A stretch of DNA of 64,000 bases from Cotesia glomerata (Eukaryota; Arthropoda; Insecta; Hymenoptera; Braconidae): the NCBI RefSeq assembly GCF_020080835.1, contig NC_058162.1, positions 21,520,144 through 21,584,143 of the forward strand. Reading direction: 5' to 3'. The notes under the pieces were generated by a model. The model did no database searches and was not told where the DNA came from. It saw nothing but the letters and a program-made list of their open reading frames with translations. Positions 1 through 15,760 of this stretch are shown piece by piece. How positions within the stretch are numbered: the stretch's first letter is position 1; the number at the start of each line of letters is the position of its first letter. Made by a program: the position numbers and the translations under genes.

Positions 1-5
1 TCAAA

Positions 6-3000
6 TTAATAGTTCCAATAAATTTTGCCATTTGCATCCAACCCAATACGACCTGTTGCAAGGTATTGCAATGCCTTGGGATAAGTTCTATGTTCAGCGA
101 CTTTGACCCTTTCTTGAAGAGTTTGAACCGTGTCATCCGGTAAAACAGGTACTGCTTCCTGTTCGATTATTGCTCCGGAATCAATTTCAACCTAAAAAAA
201 AAAAAAAAATACATTAATCCTGATGTCCTTCCAAGACACAAAGTCTCACCTAAAAAAATACCAACCTCAACAAAGTGAACAGTGCACCCAGTAACTCTGA
301 CGCCCATCTCTAAAACATCTTTATGAGCATTAGCTCCCTTGAAAGCTGGTAGCAATGAAGGATGAACATTAAGCAAAGCGCCTTTCCACTTTCTAACAAA
401 TTTCTCCGACAAAATCCTCATAAATCCCGCAAGACAAACTATTTCCACTCCCTTAGCGCTCAACTCCTGATCCATAGTTTCATCAAACTCTTCGCGTGTC
501 TTGTAATCCGCGTGCTTAATAACGCTCGTGGGGATGCCAGCCCGTTTAGCCCGTTCCAGTCCCTCGACTCCGGGCTTGTTCGACAGAACAAGAACTATTT
601 CTGCACACATTCTCTCCGCAGGGTCTCTAGTAGCGTCAATAAGCGCTTGAAGGTTAGTTCCGCTGCCAGAAATAAGAACCCCCACCTTCTTACACGGTGA
701 GACCAGTCTCTCCATCAACATCGGCACATACCGACGCATTTCGCTTTCAATAGCGCGTAAAAAATTTACCACCACAGTCGGCTTGTCGATTTTCTTCACC
801 ACGGACCCAACAACAACCGCATCTTCAGCTTCCAGCAGCTTTAAAACTCTATCCTGATGCTGTTTAGCACAAACAATAACTCCTCCAATTCCGCAGTTAA
901 AAGTCCTCAGCATCTCTGCTTCATTTACTCCACCAGCAGTTGCCAACCAGCCAAAAATTTTAGGAATCTTCCATTTCTCAGCATCAAGAACAACCGCCAG
1001 CCCAGGGGGCAAAACTCTCGGGACATTTTCCACCAATCCTCCGCCCGTAATATGAGCAAACGCTTTAACAACCTTGGCCTTCAGAGCCTCAACAACATTA
1101 CGCGTGTAAATTCTTGTTGGTTCCAGCAGCTCCTCAGCAAAAGTTTGTGTTGAAAACGGCGCAGTATCATTCAAGCAAATTCCATTTAACTTAAGAATCT
1201 TTCTCACCAAACTGAATCCGTTGCTGTGAACTCCCGAAGAAGGCAACCCGATAACTACATCACCTTCACCTATTTCTTCGCTTCTGGGGAGTAAATTTCC
1301 CCTCTCAACAGCTCCAACAGCGAATCCTGCAAGATCATAATCTCCTGTAGAATACATATCCGGCATTTCAGCAGTTTCACCGCCAATCAGCGAACAGCCA
1401 GCTCGCTTGCAGCCTTCAACAATGCCACTGACCACTTCAGCGGCTACATTAACATCCAGATGACCACAAGCGAAGTAGTCAAGGAAGAAAAGCGGCTGGG
1501 CTCCATGTGCTAGGACGTCATTGACGCACATCGCTACCAAGTCTATCCCAACTGTTTGATGCTTACCCGCCTCAATAGCGATTTTCAGCTTAGTCCCAAC
1601 TCCATCGGTTCCGCTCACCAGAATAGGATCTACAAACCCCGCTGCGCGAGTGTCAAAAAGTCCTCCGAATCCTCCGATGGACCCCAACACTCCTGAAGTC
1701 TTTGTTCCCGAAACTAGAGACTTTATTCGCCCTACTAAGGAATCGCCAGCTTCGATATCAACTCCGCTGCTCTTGTAGGACAAAGTCCCAGACTTTAGGA
1801 TCGACGAAGCGATTCCTTTGTGCGCGATGTCTTTTCGGAACTGCTTGCCGTCGAAAGAAATTTCTCTGGCTGCAATGGTTGCTTTTGCTGCTGCGGATTC
1901 CAGAGAAGAAGATATGCAAGTTGTTATTAGGACTCTTCCACCGTTGGTTACTATTTCGCCGTTGGACAAAGCCGTTCCGCTGTGGAAGACAAAGTGGTTT
2001 GGACATGATTCTATGGAACTGATGTTGGTTATCACCTGGCCCTTTGAGGAAGAAGCTGGGTAGCCACGAGATGCCAGAATCACTCCAACGGCAAACTTAT
2101 CCGCGTGCCAGTTGATATTCAGAGAAGATAAATTACCTTGACAACATGACTTCATTATCAAAAAGAGATCAGAATCCAACAAGGGCATGATTATTTGAGT
2201 CTCTGGATCACCAAACCGACAATTGAACTCCAGAACTTTGGGCCCAGACTTGGTCAACATCAGCCCGGCGTACAGAACGCCCACGTATGGAAGTTTATCA
2301 TCCTGGAACCCGCGAATCGCTGATTCTAGAACTTTCCTGACGATTTCTTGGTCCTCTGGAGTCAGCAGATGACAGGGGCCGTAAGCGCCCATTCCACCGG
2401 TGTTGGGACCCAGGTCACCGTCGAATATTCTTTTGTGGTCTTGAGTCGGTGGCATCATTTTGAAGGTTTTGCCGTCGGTGAACGCTAACATGGAAACTTC
2501 TTCTCCTTCGAGCAGCTCTTCAACGACGATTGTCTCTCCGGCTGCGCCGAATTTCTTGTCAACAAGCATCTCGTCAATTGCAAAACATGCTTCGTCCTCA
2601 GAGGCTGCTACCACGACCCCTTTACCTGCCGCCAGACCAGTCGCTTTTATCACCAATGCCCGGAATGGCGCGTTTTTGACAAATAATTTGGCTTCTTCAG
2701 CGGATGTGAAAGATCGCCATTGTGCGGTGGGAATTTTGTGTCGGTCCATAAACGACTTTGCCCAATCTTTGTCGGATTCTATGAGCGCTGCTGATTTCTC
2801 GGGCCCGAAACACATCACTCCCCTGGTTTTTAATTCATCTGCGATACCATTTGCTAAGTATTCTTCCGGACCAACTGCTACCAGACTTATTGAATTGTTT
2901 TTACACCACTCAGTCACTTCTTTGTTGTTTTTAACGTTCAGGTTTATCAGAGTCACTTTGTTTATTTTTTGCATACCACAGTTTCCAGGAGAGACGTAGA

Positions 3001-3924
3001 TTTGTTCAACCTAATGTAATTGGAAAATTTTGCATTAAATTATCGATGAAAAAGTACTAGAATCAATGATGAAAATTAAGTCAGCCGACATCTACAAATT
3101 TTTATAATTTTTTTTATTGAGAAAATTATTACAGAAAAAAATTCCATTTGTAAAAAACTTTAAATGCAATTTTTAAAAAATATATTTTTGGTCCAATTTT
3201 ATAGATAAAAAAAAATAAAAAAACTAGAAACGTCGGCTAACTTTAGTATTAATAATCAATAATGAAAACAGCAGATGTCGGTCGGCGGAAAATGTAGATA
3301 GAAATAAATATTTATTTTTTTTTTTATATAATTTTTTGATATTATGACTCACTCAAAACTTTAGTTCTAAAAAACAAAAATATTTTAAAATTTAATTTGT
3401 GATTCTTCAATCCAAGATTTTTAAAAACATCATTGCTTGTCTTTGATATTAAGCAATTTTGTAGAGATGATAAAGAGAAAGCTAATTAAATTTTAAAGAA
3501 TTCACAATACAACTTTTTATATAGTTGATAAAGTTTTTAAACACACAAAAATTTTTACTTTGTATGGTAATTTTATTTAACTTGGTAATTTTAATTTTAT
3601 ATTGTTTTTGTTCATTTTTAAATTTGTATATTATAACATAAGTTCGAAATTTAATTTTGTAATAAAAACTTTAGTTATCAGAAAGTTAATTACCAAGAAA
3701 GTTAATTTCTCATTCTTCAATTTTTAACAGTAATTCTGTTTTTTAGTGTTTAACTTTTGAGTACAAATATAATACCTGATATTAATTCAAATCATTAGAC
3801 GTCTGCTATTATAAATATAAGTTTTACTATCGTTAATAGTTACATGAGGAGATTGAGCTAGTTTCCAACAAATGGCATGTTCTCGTCCACCACCGCCAAT
3901 AACTAAAACTTTTTCCCCAACCAT
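6..3924 (-). CDS. Gart: Trifunctional purine biosynthesis protein adenosine-3 (GARS-AIRS-GART)
   Basis: Complete CDS in three exons: 3924-3844, 3010-266 and 191-6, giving 1003 residues. Joins are supported by GT/AG sites and by restored reading, SPHV+EQIYVSPGNCG at the first junction and HFVE+VEIDSGAI at the second. The start is the ATG at 3924, just before VLVIGGGGREHA, the nucleotide-binding start of glycinamide ribonucleotide synthetase; the exon begins at 3938 with a little 5' UTR after an acceptor, so an upstream non-coding exon must exist. Domains in order: GAR synthetase with ATP-grasp (about 1-430), AIR synthetase (about 435-780, with GVLGSIGGFGG and GTDGVGTKLKI), and GAR formyltransferase (about 800-1003, with VLISGSGTNLQAL and NVHPSLLPAFKG). 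The family catalyses steps 2, 3 and 5 of cytosolic de novo purine synthesis. All three domains look intact. The domain order is that of animal Gart; identity is secure. Confidence 0.95.
3011..3843 (-). repeat. Gart intron 2 with a decayed AT-rich repeat
   Basis: The intron holds a decayed copy (about 3040-3300) of an AT-rich repeat that reads 'GCCGACATCTA...' followed by long T and A runs. A clearly related copy lies at about 43360-43780. No coding content is seen. Confidence 0.5.
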
Positions 3925-3938
3925 TTCGTTTGTCCAAT

Positions 3939-5975
3939 CTGAAAATAAAAACAAATACTTTAATTTCAAAAATTATTAAAATTTTTCCTCTTTACTTATT
4001 TTTTTAAATAATTATATCTAAAAATGTGTCATTTGTTCATTAAAACAATATTGACATTCAAGTTAGCAGTCACTTGACCATTTTTTAATTTAATTAACAA
4101 ACAAATTTGTTTCAGTTATTCTTAAAAAATTGGATTTTTATTTTTTTCAAAAGTCAACTTTTTTTTTCATTTTTTTTGCATGACACTAAAATTAGAAGAT
4201 ACTTGACAACTTTTTTATTTTTCTTGAAAAATAAATTAGGTCGAGAAAATTGTTTTTAAAAAAATTGCATTTATAATTTTTTAGAGCTTCTAAAGATAAA
4301 ATTTTTTTAATAAGTTATTCTTGCTATAATTTATTTGTTAGAAAAATTCTAAAAATTATCAAATATCTGCTAAATGAATGACATTAAAGTTAGCAATCAC
4401 TAGATCATTTTTTAATTTTTCTTAACAAACAATTTTGTTCTAAGAAATTATTTTAAAAAAATTGCATTTTTAATTATTTTAAAATTCTACATCCCGATTT
4501 TTTTTTTCTAAATTTTTTTTGCCATTTTTTATTTGTTACAAAAATTCTAAAAATTACCAAATATCTGATAAATTAATTTTCATAAACAAATGACATTAAA
4601 GTTAGCAGTCACTAGATAATTTTCCAATTTTTTTTAACAAACAATTTTATTCCAAAAAATTATTTTAAAAAAATTGCATTTTTAATTTTTTTAAATTTCT
4701 ACATGTCAATTTTTTTTTAAATTTCTTTACCATTATTTATTCGTTAAAAAAATTCTAAAAATTAACAAATATCTACTAAATTAATTTACATAAACAATTA
4801 TTGTTTACTATTTCTAGTTACCAGAATAAATTTTATGTATATTTTAACCTATACAAAAAAAAGTTCACTGTTACATTACATTACTCACAAGTACGTAGAT
4901 TTTTTTAATAACAATCCATCAAAATTCCGATAATTTTTTTTTATCAATTACATTTAAAAAATTTATTTCTTACCTATTTAGTCAGTGTTTAATTAAAACA
5001 CGGCTTAAATAAATGCCGAGTACTTGCGTCGAATGTTTGAAATGCACGTGGTACTTACACACTATATATAAATACGTGTATATAGTGTCAACAGGTGTTT
5101 ATAACACTTGAAACTTCTGTAATATCTATTCGAACTAACATGCAATCTGAATAACTAAAACTGAGAATAAAGTGTTACTATTTTCAATAAATTTTTAAAA
5201 ATTATCCACAGGGGGTCAGTTTATAACTGTTTTATCGCTATCACACTGATAAACTTTGACATTTTGAAATTTCACAAGTGGAATAAATATATTATTTGTT
5301 TATTCAAATAAGTAATATTTATATTTGACGTCATTTGTTATTATTTGCTAGTACTTTATCCCACCAGTGACTTTTAAAATAAATCTTAAATAAAATTAAC
5401 AACGAATGCAATCGTGCAGATAAAAAACTCTAAGTACCAGCATCAAGCCTAAAACTTGAAAATATATTAAAAATTGATAATAATAAAAAAATAAAGTTAT
5501 TATGAAGAATTAATATATTTATCAATTATCAATAGTCAGTTGAATCAAAAGAAAATATTAACATCATGTAATTAACACTTAATACATACATATAAACATA
5601 CATCGTACTAGACCCTTTGGAACTTTTGATATTAACTATGCATTTACATTACTATTTTATATTTTAATAATAATTCTTAATATTAATACTCTTTAAACGT
5701 TAACAATAAAAATTAAGTCTTTTCTCTGTAATTAATACTCATAAATAAATCTCAATAGTTAACGCTTAAATTCAGCACAATTACATGGCGTCAATAAATA
5801 ACAGCTAATCATTACTTTAATATTAAATTAAGAAGTAAAAAATATTTTAATTGTATAAAATTAATGCACATTTTAAACAAACCAACTGATACTTTGTACT
5901 TGTAATACTTGTGAGAAAATTAAAATCAAAATCTTAAATCGAGCCCTTAGATTTTTAAATACTCAATCTTAAATT
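3939..5975. other. Gap between Chk2 3' end and Gart: tandem decayed repeat and likely Gart promoter
   Basis: About 4040-4800 holds three degenerate head-to-tail units of roughly 210-330 bp, each starting near ACATTAAAGTTAGCAGTCAC (4047, 4381, 4592). Further on, a CACGTG E-box sits at 5045-5050 beside a possible minus-strand donor (GTGT|GTAAGT, about 5058) and a short hairpin (about 5060-5089). This is a plausible site for the missing Gart 5' UTR exon, but that is inference. The rest is plain AT-rich sequence. Confidence 0.4.
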
Positions 5976-9641
<3,666 letters not shown>

Positions 9642-10289
9642 TTTTTTTTGTTAATATAATAAATTATCGTGTTAAAGGTAATTATTAATTGATGATGGCA
9701 AAGTACAAAAATAAAATAATAAACGGAAAAAATAATTTTTTTTAATAACAAACCACGGCTACTTTCAACACTGACGCCATTTATTTTCAAGAGTGAATTT
9801 GGGTAGCGAATACGGATATTTTTATCAATAAACAATAAACGATTGCTAGCTTGACAAGTGACAAATTTAATAAAACTTAATGCGTGAGAATTTACTTTAC
9901 TTCAAGAATGTTATATTTTTCAAGAAAAGTTATTTTTTTTATTTTGATAGCCGTGTATTGTTGTTATATAGAATTACTGCCCGGTAGTGATATGGTATGT
10001 GATGGAGACCGGGACAACAATGGACACGTGAGCTCAGAGATGAACCAACCAACGCGCTTTTGTTTGTTATTATACTACATACTACGATGCACGATGCACT
10101 ACGAAGCGGCTACTACGGTTTTTTGGCGCTGTTCTGTCTAACCGGCATTACTATGCACAAGTGTATGTATTTCGTTTGTGTGTGTAGACAAAAAAAAGAG
10201 AATCGGACATTTAGATTTACTGCCATCTGTTGATGGTATGACATTTGAATTATTTAAATACATCAAATAAGTCGCCATTTTTCTGGTTG

Positions 10290-10400
10290 CGATTATTTAT
10301 TCGCGTATTAATATTTTTTTAAAATATAATATATTTTTAAAAGCTGCTGACAGCGGAGTGGAGAGAAGGCAAATCTGACGGAGTTATAGATGAATTCCAG
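10290..10400 (+). other. Orphan 5' exon with start codon and splice donor
   Basis: On the plus strand an ATG at 10390 (ATG AAT TCC AG) is followed at once by a textbook donor, gtaagt, at 10401. The bases before it (about 10260-10389) are less AT-rich and look like a 5' UTR, and they sit head to head with Chk2, about 650 bp from its start. I find no downstream coding exon that fits before the virus-like block. It may be the first exon of a gene that continues far downstream, a non-coding transcript, or chance. The exon start is not defined by sequence. Confidence 0.35.
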
Positions 10401-11686
10401 GTAAGTCAAAAAAAATTTAGAAAATTTCCAAAAACTTGAAACCCTTTTTATTTTATGTAAAGTATATACTTTCTAATATTAGAAAAATTAATAATAAAAA
10501 TTTTGAAATTTACAGACAATTTATGATACTGAAGTTAGCTGACAACTGTCAATTTTTTTGAAATTTTTATAACAATCAATTACAATTAAAAAAATTTCCA
10601 CTAATAATTGTTTTAAATTTTCACATGTGGAATTTTTTTTACTAAATTTTTTCATAATAATTTCATTGCTAAAAAATTTCTCATGTCAGTTAACTTCAGT
10701 GTTATGACAGTTAGTAATTTTTTAAATTAATAAATTATTGAAAAGAAAATTATCAAAAATTTTGATATTTTTTCATGGCAATTTTTTTAGATACTATAAT
10801 TAGCCAACGTTCAACTATTTTTGATTTTTTTTATAAATTAAAATACAAGAAAAAAAAATACTTTAAAAAAATTGCACGGATAATTTTTCAAAACTTCTAA
10901 ATGTGAAATTTTTTCTTTTAATTTTTTTATAATAATTTTTTCATTCAAAAAAATTATAAAAATTTTCAGATGTCGGCTAATTTAATTTTTTTATTTGTTG
11001 AAATAGAAAAATTCAATATTTATCGTATATATGCTAATTTCAATATTATAAAAATTTCACATGTGAAATTGTCAACTAATTTTTGGAAATTTTTAAGTAA
11101 TTGTAAACAAAAGCTGAAAAATTTCACAGACTTCTTAGAAATTTTTAATATAAAGAGTTTTTTATATTATTATTTTAACAATGAATAAATTGTTTATTAA
11201 TTGTTGAAAAATTTTGTAATTGTCTGACAATTTTTTAATGTTAACATAATTAATAATTAAAAAAAAACAAATATTTTATACAAAATTAAAAAAAATAATA
11301 TAAATATTTTTTTATAACTTCTAAATTAATTCCAAAATTATAATTAAAACTGATTCAATAAAAAATTTTCTTTTAAGTTATGAAATTTTTTTCTAGTAGA
11401 ATTGAAGAATAAGCTTGGAGTGAACCCCTCAATTGAAATTAAAAATATTATCAGAGGGATTAACGTCAATACGTTTTTTAATGCTGAAAACTAAATTTTC
11501 GATTTTTTATATAGAAGATCAAAAATGATTTTTCATCATGCGAGTTCATATCATGCCAAAAAATCATTCTTGATTTTTCAATGATCTTGTTTGAAATTCG
11601 CCGTGAATTTAAAAATAATTGTCAATATTTTTTAGCTAATTATTAGTATTGAAAATTATTCCAAAATTACAAAAGTAGATTATAAA
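10401..11686. other. AT-rich gap with decayed repeat before the viral block
   Basis: About 10510-11150 resembles the decayed family seen at 3.0-3.3, 4.0-4.8 and 43.4-43.8 kb (phrases such as GAAGTTAGCTGACAAC and GATGTCGGCTAATTT). A short inverted repeat around 11515-11590 (GATCAAAAATGATTTTTCAT and its complement) is also present. No gene is seen. Confidence 0.4.
11643..11649 (+). promoter_or_regulatory. TTAGTAT motif before the 145-residue ORF
   Basis: TTAGTAT starts 44 bases before the ATG at 11687. One of eight similar placements across the viral block. Confidence 0.5.
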
Positions 11687-12124
11687 ATGTTCTCACAACC
11701 TTCATATCAAATAAATTACTCATCAAACCCGAATAAATTGAACTCATCTTTAATTGATGTTCAAGAGTTGAATAATTTATTAAAGCAGTCATCTCACCCG
11801 ACAAAAAAGTCAACGGTTCATTCTTTCTCAAATGGTGTGAATAAATCTGATAGGGTATTGATCGATAAACAACTTTTAACGAATTTATGTGAATGTTATA
11901 ATAATTGTCAGGATGATAAGCAAAGCAAAGCTGCCGTTGATGAGAAAATTGAAACTGTCGCCGATGGAATAATTGGAGTAGACGTCGGTAAAAAAAAGAC
12001 AGCTGTCGATAATGCAATCGGTGCTGATGCTACTGTAAACTTTAATATTTATAATAATTCTTATATTAACTCAATGAAAGATATAAACATGGACTATGAA
12101 AATCCGTTACAGTTAAACTTATAA
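11687..12124 (+). CDS. Virus-like small protein, tandem paralogue A
   Basis: Intronless 145-residue ORF; I do not recognise the family. It is hydrophilic with no signal or membrane segment. The segment VLIDKQLLTNLCECYNNC matches VSIERSLFNKLINKYNNC in the next gene: pattern V-x-I-x4-L-x3-L-x3-YNNC, then D and Q at shared spacing. Upstream of it both proteins carry a short L-D-[IV]-x-[DE]-L stretch. The spacer to the next gene is only 78 bp on the same strand, so it arose by tandem duplication. Gene style (no intron, AT-rich, motif TTAGTAT upstream) groups it with the endogenous nudivirus genes. Tandem families of small virion genes are known in bracoviruses, but I cannot name this one. Confidence 0.65.
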   Translation: MFSQPSYQINYSSNPNKLNSSLIDVQELNNLLKQSSHPTKKSTVHSFSNGVNKSDRVLIDKQLLTNLCECYNNCQDDKQSKAAVDEKIETVADGIIGVDVGKKKTAVDNAIGADATVNFNIYNNSYINSMKDINMDYENPLQLNL

Positions 12125-12143
12125 AAAACTTTTTAGAAAATCC

Positions 12144-12150
12144 TTAGTAT
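12144..12150 (+). promoter_or_regulatory. TTAGTAT motif before the 207-residue ORF
   Basis: TTAGTAT starts 59 bases before the ATG at 12203, in the 78-bp spacer between the two paralogues. The duplicated gene therefore kept its own motif. Confidence 0.5.
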
Positions 12151-12202
12151 TAATAGAAGAGTACAGTTAGACGTTAAAGGTAAAAAAAATTATAAATTAA
12201 AA

Positions 12203-12826
12203 ATGTTTTCACTATTTCACGGCAAAATTGATGGTTTAAATAACCTTCATGATTCACGATTGGATATCACTGATTTGAAGAAGACTCTCATGACAGATTT
12301 TGAAGAAAATTTATCAGAAAATAATGACAAATTTGAAATGAAGAATTTTTCTAATCTTGATAACACTAAAGAATTGGTCTCCATTGAGAGAAGTTTGTTC
12401 AATAAATTGATAAATAAATATAATAATTGCAAAAATGATAACCAGAAATTGAATAAAAGCAATGATGAAGATAAATTCTTAACTGAATTAAAGGCTAAAG
12501 TCGTTGAATCTTATGAAAAACGGACTGAAAATTCTTCACCAAACGACGGAGTAAACTCTGCAAACCCAAATCTAGAGGAAAAGAATTTGAGTTCGAAATC
12601 TAATAGTGTCAATACAATTCAACCGCTTTTGTTAGAATCTTTACCTGATATTACTGGACAAAATAATGAACCAAATGTTAATTTTCATCCAATTTATGAC
12701 AAAAGTGATTGGAGTTATAGCAAATTGGATACTGTAGAAGATGATAGTGATGATGATGATACTATGAATGGTATTGATAATAATACTTTAAGTACAATAG
12801 AAACTTCGAGTATGGATAACTTATAA
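12203..12826 (+). CDS. Virus-like protein, tandem paralogue B
   Basis: Intronless 207-residue ORF, paralogous to the upstream 145-residue gene through the YNNC segment (about residues 55-75). It is acidic and rich in Asn, Asp and Ser, with a C-terminal acidic run (EDDSDDDD, about 180-187). No signal peptide or membrane segment. Longer than paralogue A by a Ser/Asn-rich middle. Function unknown; a virion or tegument-like structural role is only a guess. The poor complexity and fast divergence fit a viral accessory protein. Confidence 0.65.
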   Translation: MFSLFHGKIDGLNNLHDSRLDITDLKKTLMTDFEENLSENNDKFEMKNFSNLDNTKELVSIERSLFNKLINKYNNCKNDNQKLNKSNDEDKFLTELKAKVVESYEKRTENSSPNDGVNSANPNLEEKNLSSKSNSVNTIQPLLLESLPDITGQNNEPNVNFHPIYDKSDWSYSKLDTVEDDSDDDDTMNGIDNNTLSTIETSSMDNL

Positions 12827-14036
12827 GCAAATAAAAATTTACAAAAAAACGCTTCATACTTAACTAAGTACATAATTTTGTAATATATTATCATTTTTAA
12901 TCAATTTTCTTTACAATTGAACTAAACCTTTTTGACGCATTTTTTGATAATACTAATTTTTTTTTTTTTATAAAAATAATGCATGAATTATTAAAGAACC
13001 TTTCCAGAATATAATCACACAAACTGTTTTTCATGATTTTTCATGTGTAAGTGTGGAACATTTCTAAAAACTCAATCATCGAATTATTTCTTTTTATACT
13101 TTGTTTTTTACATTACTACGAAAAGTCTTCTTGCAAATCATAATTCCAATTCAGTTTTTCCTTTTTAGACAGTTATTTTACTTTTTTTTAAGAACATACA
13201 AGGCTTATCATACACTGCACGGAAAAAATAAAAAAGAAAAAATTAAATTATAAATAGTAATAAGTGTCGCTTCAAATTAAAAACTAGAAAAATTGCAATT
13301 CAAAATATCATTTTTGAAATTCAAACTTTGAATGATAATTTTCACAGCTTTAAATGTAATATTTACATTTTACAATGTAACTCTTATAAAATCTGTAAAA
13401 ATTACAATCTAAAACTGTAATTTTTTCTGTTTTTTATATGAAGCGACACGTTACATTATAGAATGTAATTTTTCTTTTTTCCGTGTGAGACAAAAAATTT
13501 CTAATAAAAAAAAATCGGCATTGTTGTAGGCAGAAAATAATGTGTTGAAAATTTTAAATAATTATACTTCTAAGCAGAAGAAATACAAATTTTTCTCACA
13601 ATCCTTTTCCTGATGAAACAAGATTTTTCCCAAGTCTAGAAAACTTTTTTTCAACAAAAAAATTACTATGAAAAAAATCATTAATTTTTTCAGCTAAGAA
13701 ATAAAATTGTTGAAAATTTTTATCAAATTAATTTCTCATAACAACATTGCTTATTTTTCTCAAAAGAAATTTTTTCCAGAATATTTGAGTATAGTTGAAG
13801 CTCAATCATCGATTGAATGTAAGTTTTTCAAGAGTTCCTAATGACGGTGGTGACAATATACTGATCCGAACACCATACTTAAAAATGGCGTTTCTCAAGT
13901 TAAGAAAAAAAAAGTGGGTTTAATTAAATATTAAATATTTTTATTTGGATTTGCCAAACTTTTTATATATTATTGAATTTCATATTTTAGTTCTTGAAAG
14001 GGATAAGAAAATCTAAAAATGAATAATGGTGACTAG
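12827..14036. other. Intergenic gap with one foldback MITE
   Basis: Apart from the foldback at 13216-13489 the gap is AT-rich and holds no ORF I can support. It lies between the convergent ends of the paralogue pair and the 279-residue gene. Confidence 0.4.
13216..13489. repeat. Foldback MITE with CACGGAAAAAA ends
   Basis: Terminal inverted repeats CACGGAAAAAATAAAAAAG on the left and CTTTTTTCCGTG on the right, with a second inner pair GTGTCGCTTCA / TGAAGCGACAC. About 274 bp, no coding capacity. Confidence 0.75.
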
Positions 14037-14876
14037 TTACATTGAAAATACTTGGTTTATTATATTTTGCGACGGCTCAATAGGTATATTAAATATATCA
14101 ATTAATCTCAACAATTTATAAGCATTAGAATTACGTGCCGTCATCTGCATACAAAAGACACTGTGCAACGGTGATTCATCAACAAATGTCATGCGACATT
14201 TAAATTGTTTAAGTTTACAAATTCCCTCGTGAAGAACTCGACTTCCCCGGTTATTTCCATCTTCATTATTAGTTTTCTCACCTCGCGATAATTTAGTTAT
14301 TCTAGAAAACAAAATATATTTAACGATAAACAATATGCTTGTGAGCTGGCGTATTAATTGAAGCTTTGATTTGCTAGACTCAACAGTCATCAGTGTGTTT
14401 CTCAACAGAAATGATAGTCGATTATGTGCATTAACAAAGACAATATTGTCGCAGAAAGATTTTATGCGATTCTCATTGCCTATTAAGTAACTATTGACTA
14501 TTTTCTTCACAGTCAGCTCATTTATGTACATGAACAAATCATTGAATAATATGCACAAATACACAAAACGAGTGTCAACAGATACACGTGATAATGGCGA
14601 TAATATAAAAGTGCTTATTATTTCGTACAGAGTTATTGTACTGTTGTCATAACCGGCGACATAACGGCAAGATGTTAATTGGGATATTAACTTTGATGAT
14701 GATCCATTTCTGAAGTGTATTACATGGTACAGAATGCCTTTTTCGTCGACTTTGAATTCGCATTTAACGATAACATCCTTATTTATCAATTGATCTATAT
14801 TCCGATGGTAAAAACATGGAAATCCGAAGACAATATTTAGTGACAATGGAGTCACCGCGCTTTCAATTGATGTCAT
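14037..14876 (-). CDS. Virus-like protein of unknown function (279 residues)
   Basis: Intronless ORF with an ATG at 14876. No family recognised. Several hydrophobic stretches (for example ISTFILSPL and FVYLCILFNDLFMYI) but none that is a convincing membrane anchor; the middle carries a basic, Asn/Gly-rich hinge (GEKTNNEDGNNRGSR, about 200-215). It is divergent with the next gene: the 179-bp spacer must hold both promoters. Position between other intronless viral ORFs is the main reason to call it viral. Confidence 0.65.
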   Translation of the reverse strand: MTSIESAVTPLSLNIVFGFPCFYHRNIDQLINKDVIVKCEFKVDEKGILYHVIHFRNGSSSKLISQLTSCRYVAGYDNSTITLYEIISTFILSPLSRVSVDTRFVYLCILFNDLFMYINELTVKKIVNSYLIGNENRIKSFCDNIVFVNAHNRLSFLLRNTLMTVESSKSKLQLIRQLTSILFIVKYILFSRITKLSRGEKTNNEDGNNRGSRVLHEGICKLKQFKCRMTFVDESPLHSVFCMQMTARNSNAYKLLRLIDIFNIPIEPSQNIINQVFSM

Positions 14877-14991
14877 TATTAATATTTCTCAATTCTTCCA
14901 GAACAATTCTTCGAATTGTAAATTTTTAGTATCTATATAATCGATTTTATTTTGATAAAAAAAAAAAATTATCAAATAAAATTTACGTATA

Positions 14992-14998
14992 ATTAGTA
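14992..14998 (+). promoter_or_regulatory. TTAGTAT motif before the 234-residue ORF
   Basis: TTAGTAT starts 64 bases before the ATG at 15056, in the divergent 179-bp promoter region. Confidence 0.45.
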
Positions 14999-15055
14999 TG
15001 ATACATATTAATGTAAATGAAATTAGTCATTATTTGAATAATCATTGAAGAAATA

Positions 15056-15760
15056 ATGTTTGATAATACACCGGTTGTAAATTATGCGTCAGCGACATTA
15101 AAAGACAAGATAGCGAGCGACATTAACAACAGTCTAACCTCAAATATCATTGAAGAAATAGAAAAATCACCGTACTCTTATAATCTAGGTTATGAGCAAT
15201 TCATAAAGAATTTATACATTACCATTCTGCATTCCATGATTTGTGACGCCGATTTGATAACAAACCGCATTAAATTCAGCATTGTTGACATACCATTAAT
15301 CGAGCCAATTATTTTGGTTGAAGATGATGCCAGCCAATTGTTGCACGTTTTGTCGCGGTCTTTAATGCGTCGAATTTTTCATCACAAAGGTAATTTGAAA
15401 ATAGTCAGCAGCGACATCTCGACCTCGAGTTCTCTGGAAGACTATAATGAAGATAAGGATAAGGATTCACGTTTTTCGCCGACAAAAATGTTGAAATTAT
15501 CAGATGATAAAACTCATCGTGAATTGAGTGAAGATTCTGTTTATTTATCGAGTATCGTTCAAGAAAAATTGTTACTGTGTTATGTTACTGTTGAACACGC
15601 TGTTATGCATTACTGTCAGTATTTATCGACTAATGGTAATCCAGATTATGAGCACAAATTACTGGAAGACATTAAAGCCAAACGCTCGAAACATATCTTC
15701 TTGCATGAATTGATTACGACGAAAGAAAGCCGTACAATTGACAGATATATTGGCAAATAA
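15056..15760 (+). CDS. Virus-like protein of unknown function (234 residues)
   Basis: Intronless ORF, ATG at 15056. Not recognised. Two mostly helical regions (about 1-120 and 165-234) flank an acidic Ser/Asp/Lys-rich linker (DYNEDKDKDSR, about 130-140). A His-rich helix (TVEHAVMHYCQYL) lies near residue 185. No signal peptide or membrane span. Divergently paired with the 279-residue minus-strand gene. Viral origin is inferred from context. Confidence 0.65.
   Translation: MFDNTPVVNYASATLKDKIASDINNSLTSNIIEEIEKSPYSYNLGYEQFIKNLYITILHSMICDADLITNRIKFSIVDIPLIEPIILVEDDASQLLHVLSRSLMRRIFHHKGNLKIVSSDISTSSSLEDYNEDKDKDSRFSPTKMLKLSDDKTHRELSEDSVYLSSIVQEKLLLCYVTVEHAVMHYCQYLSTNGNPDYEHKLLEDIKAKRSKHIFLHELITTKESRTIDRYIGK

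Noticed and set aside
2460..2999. 179-residue plus-strand frame inside Gart
   Set aside because: Antisense shadow of a strongly conserved coding exon.
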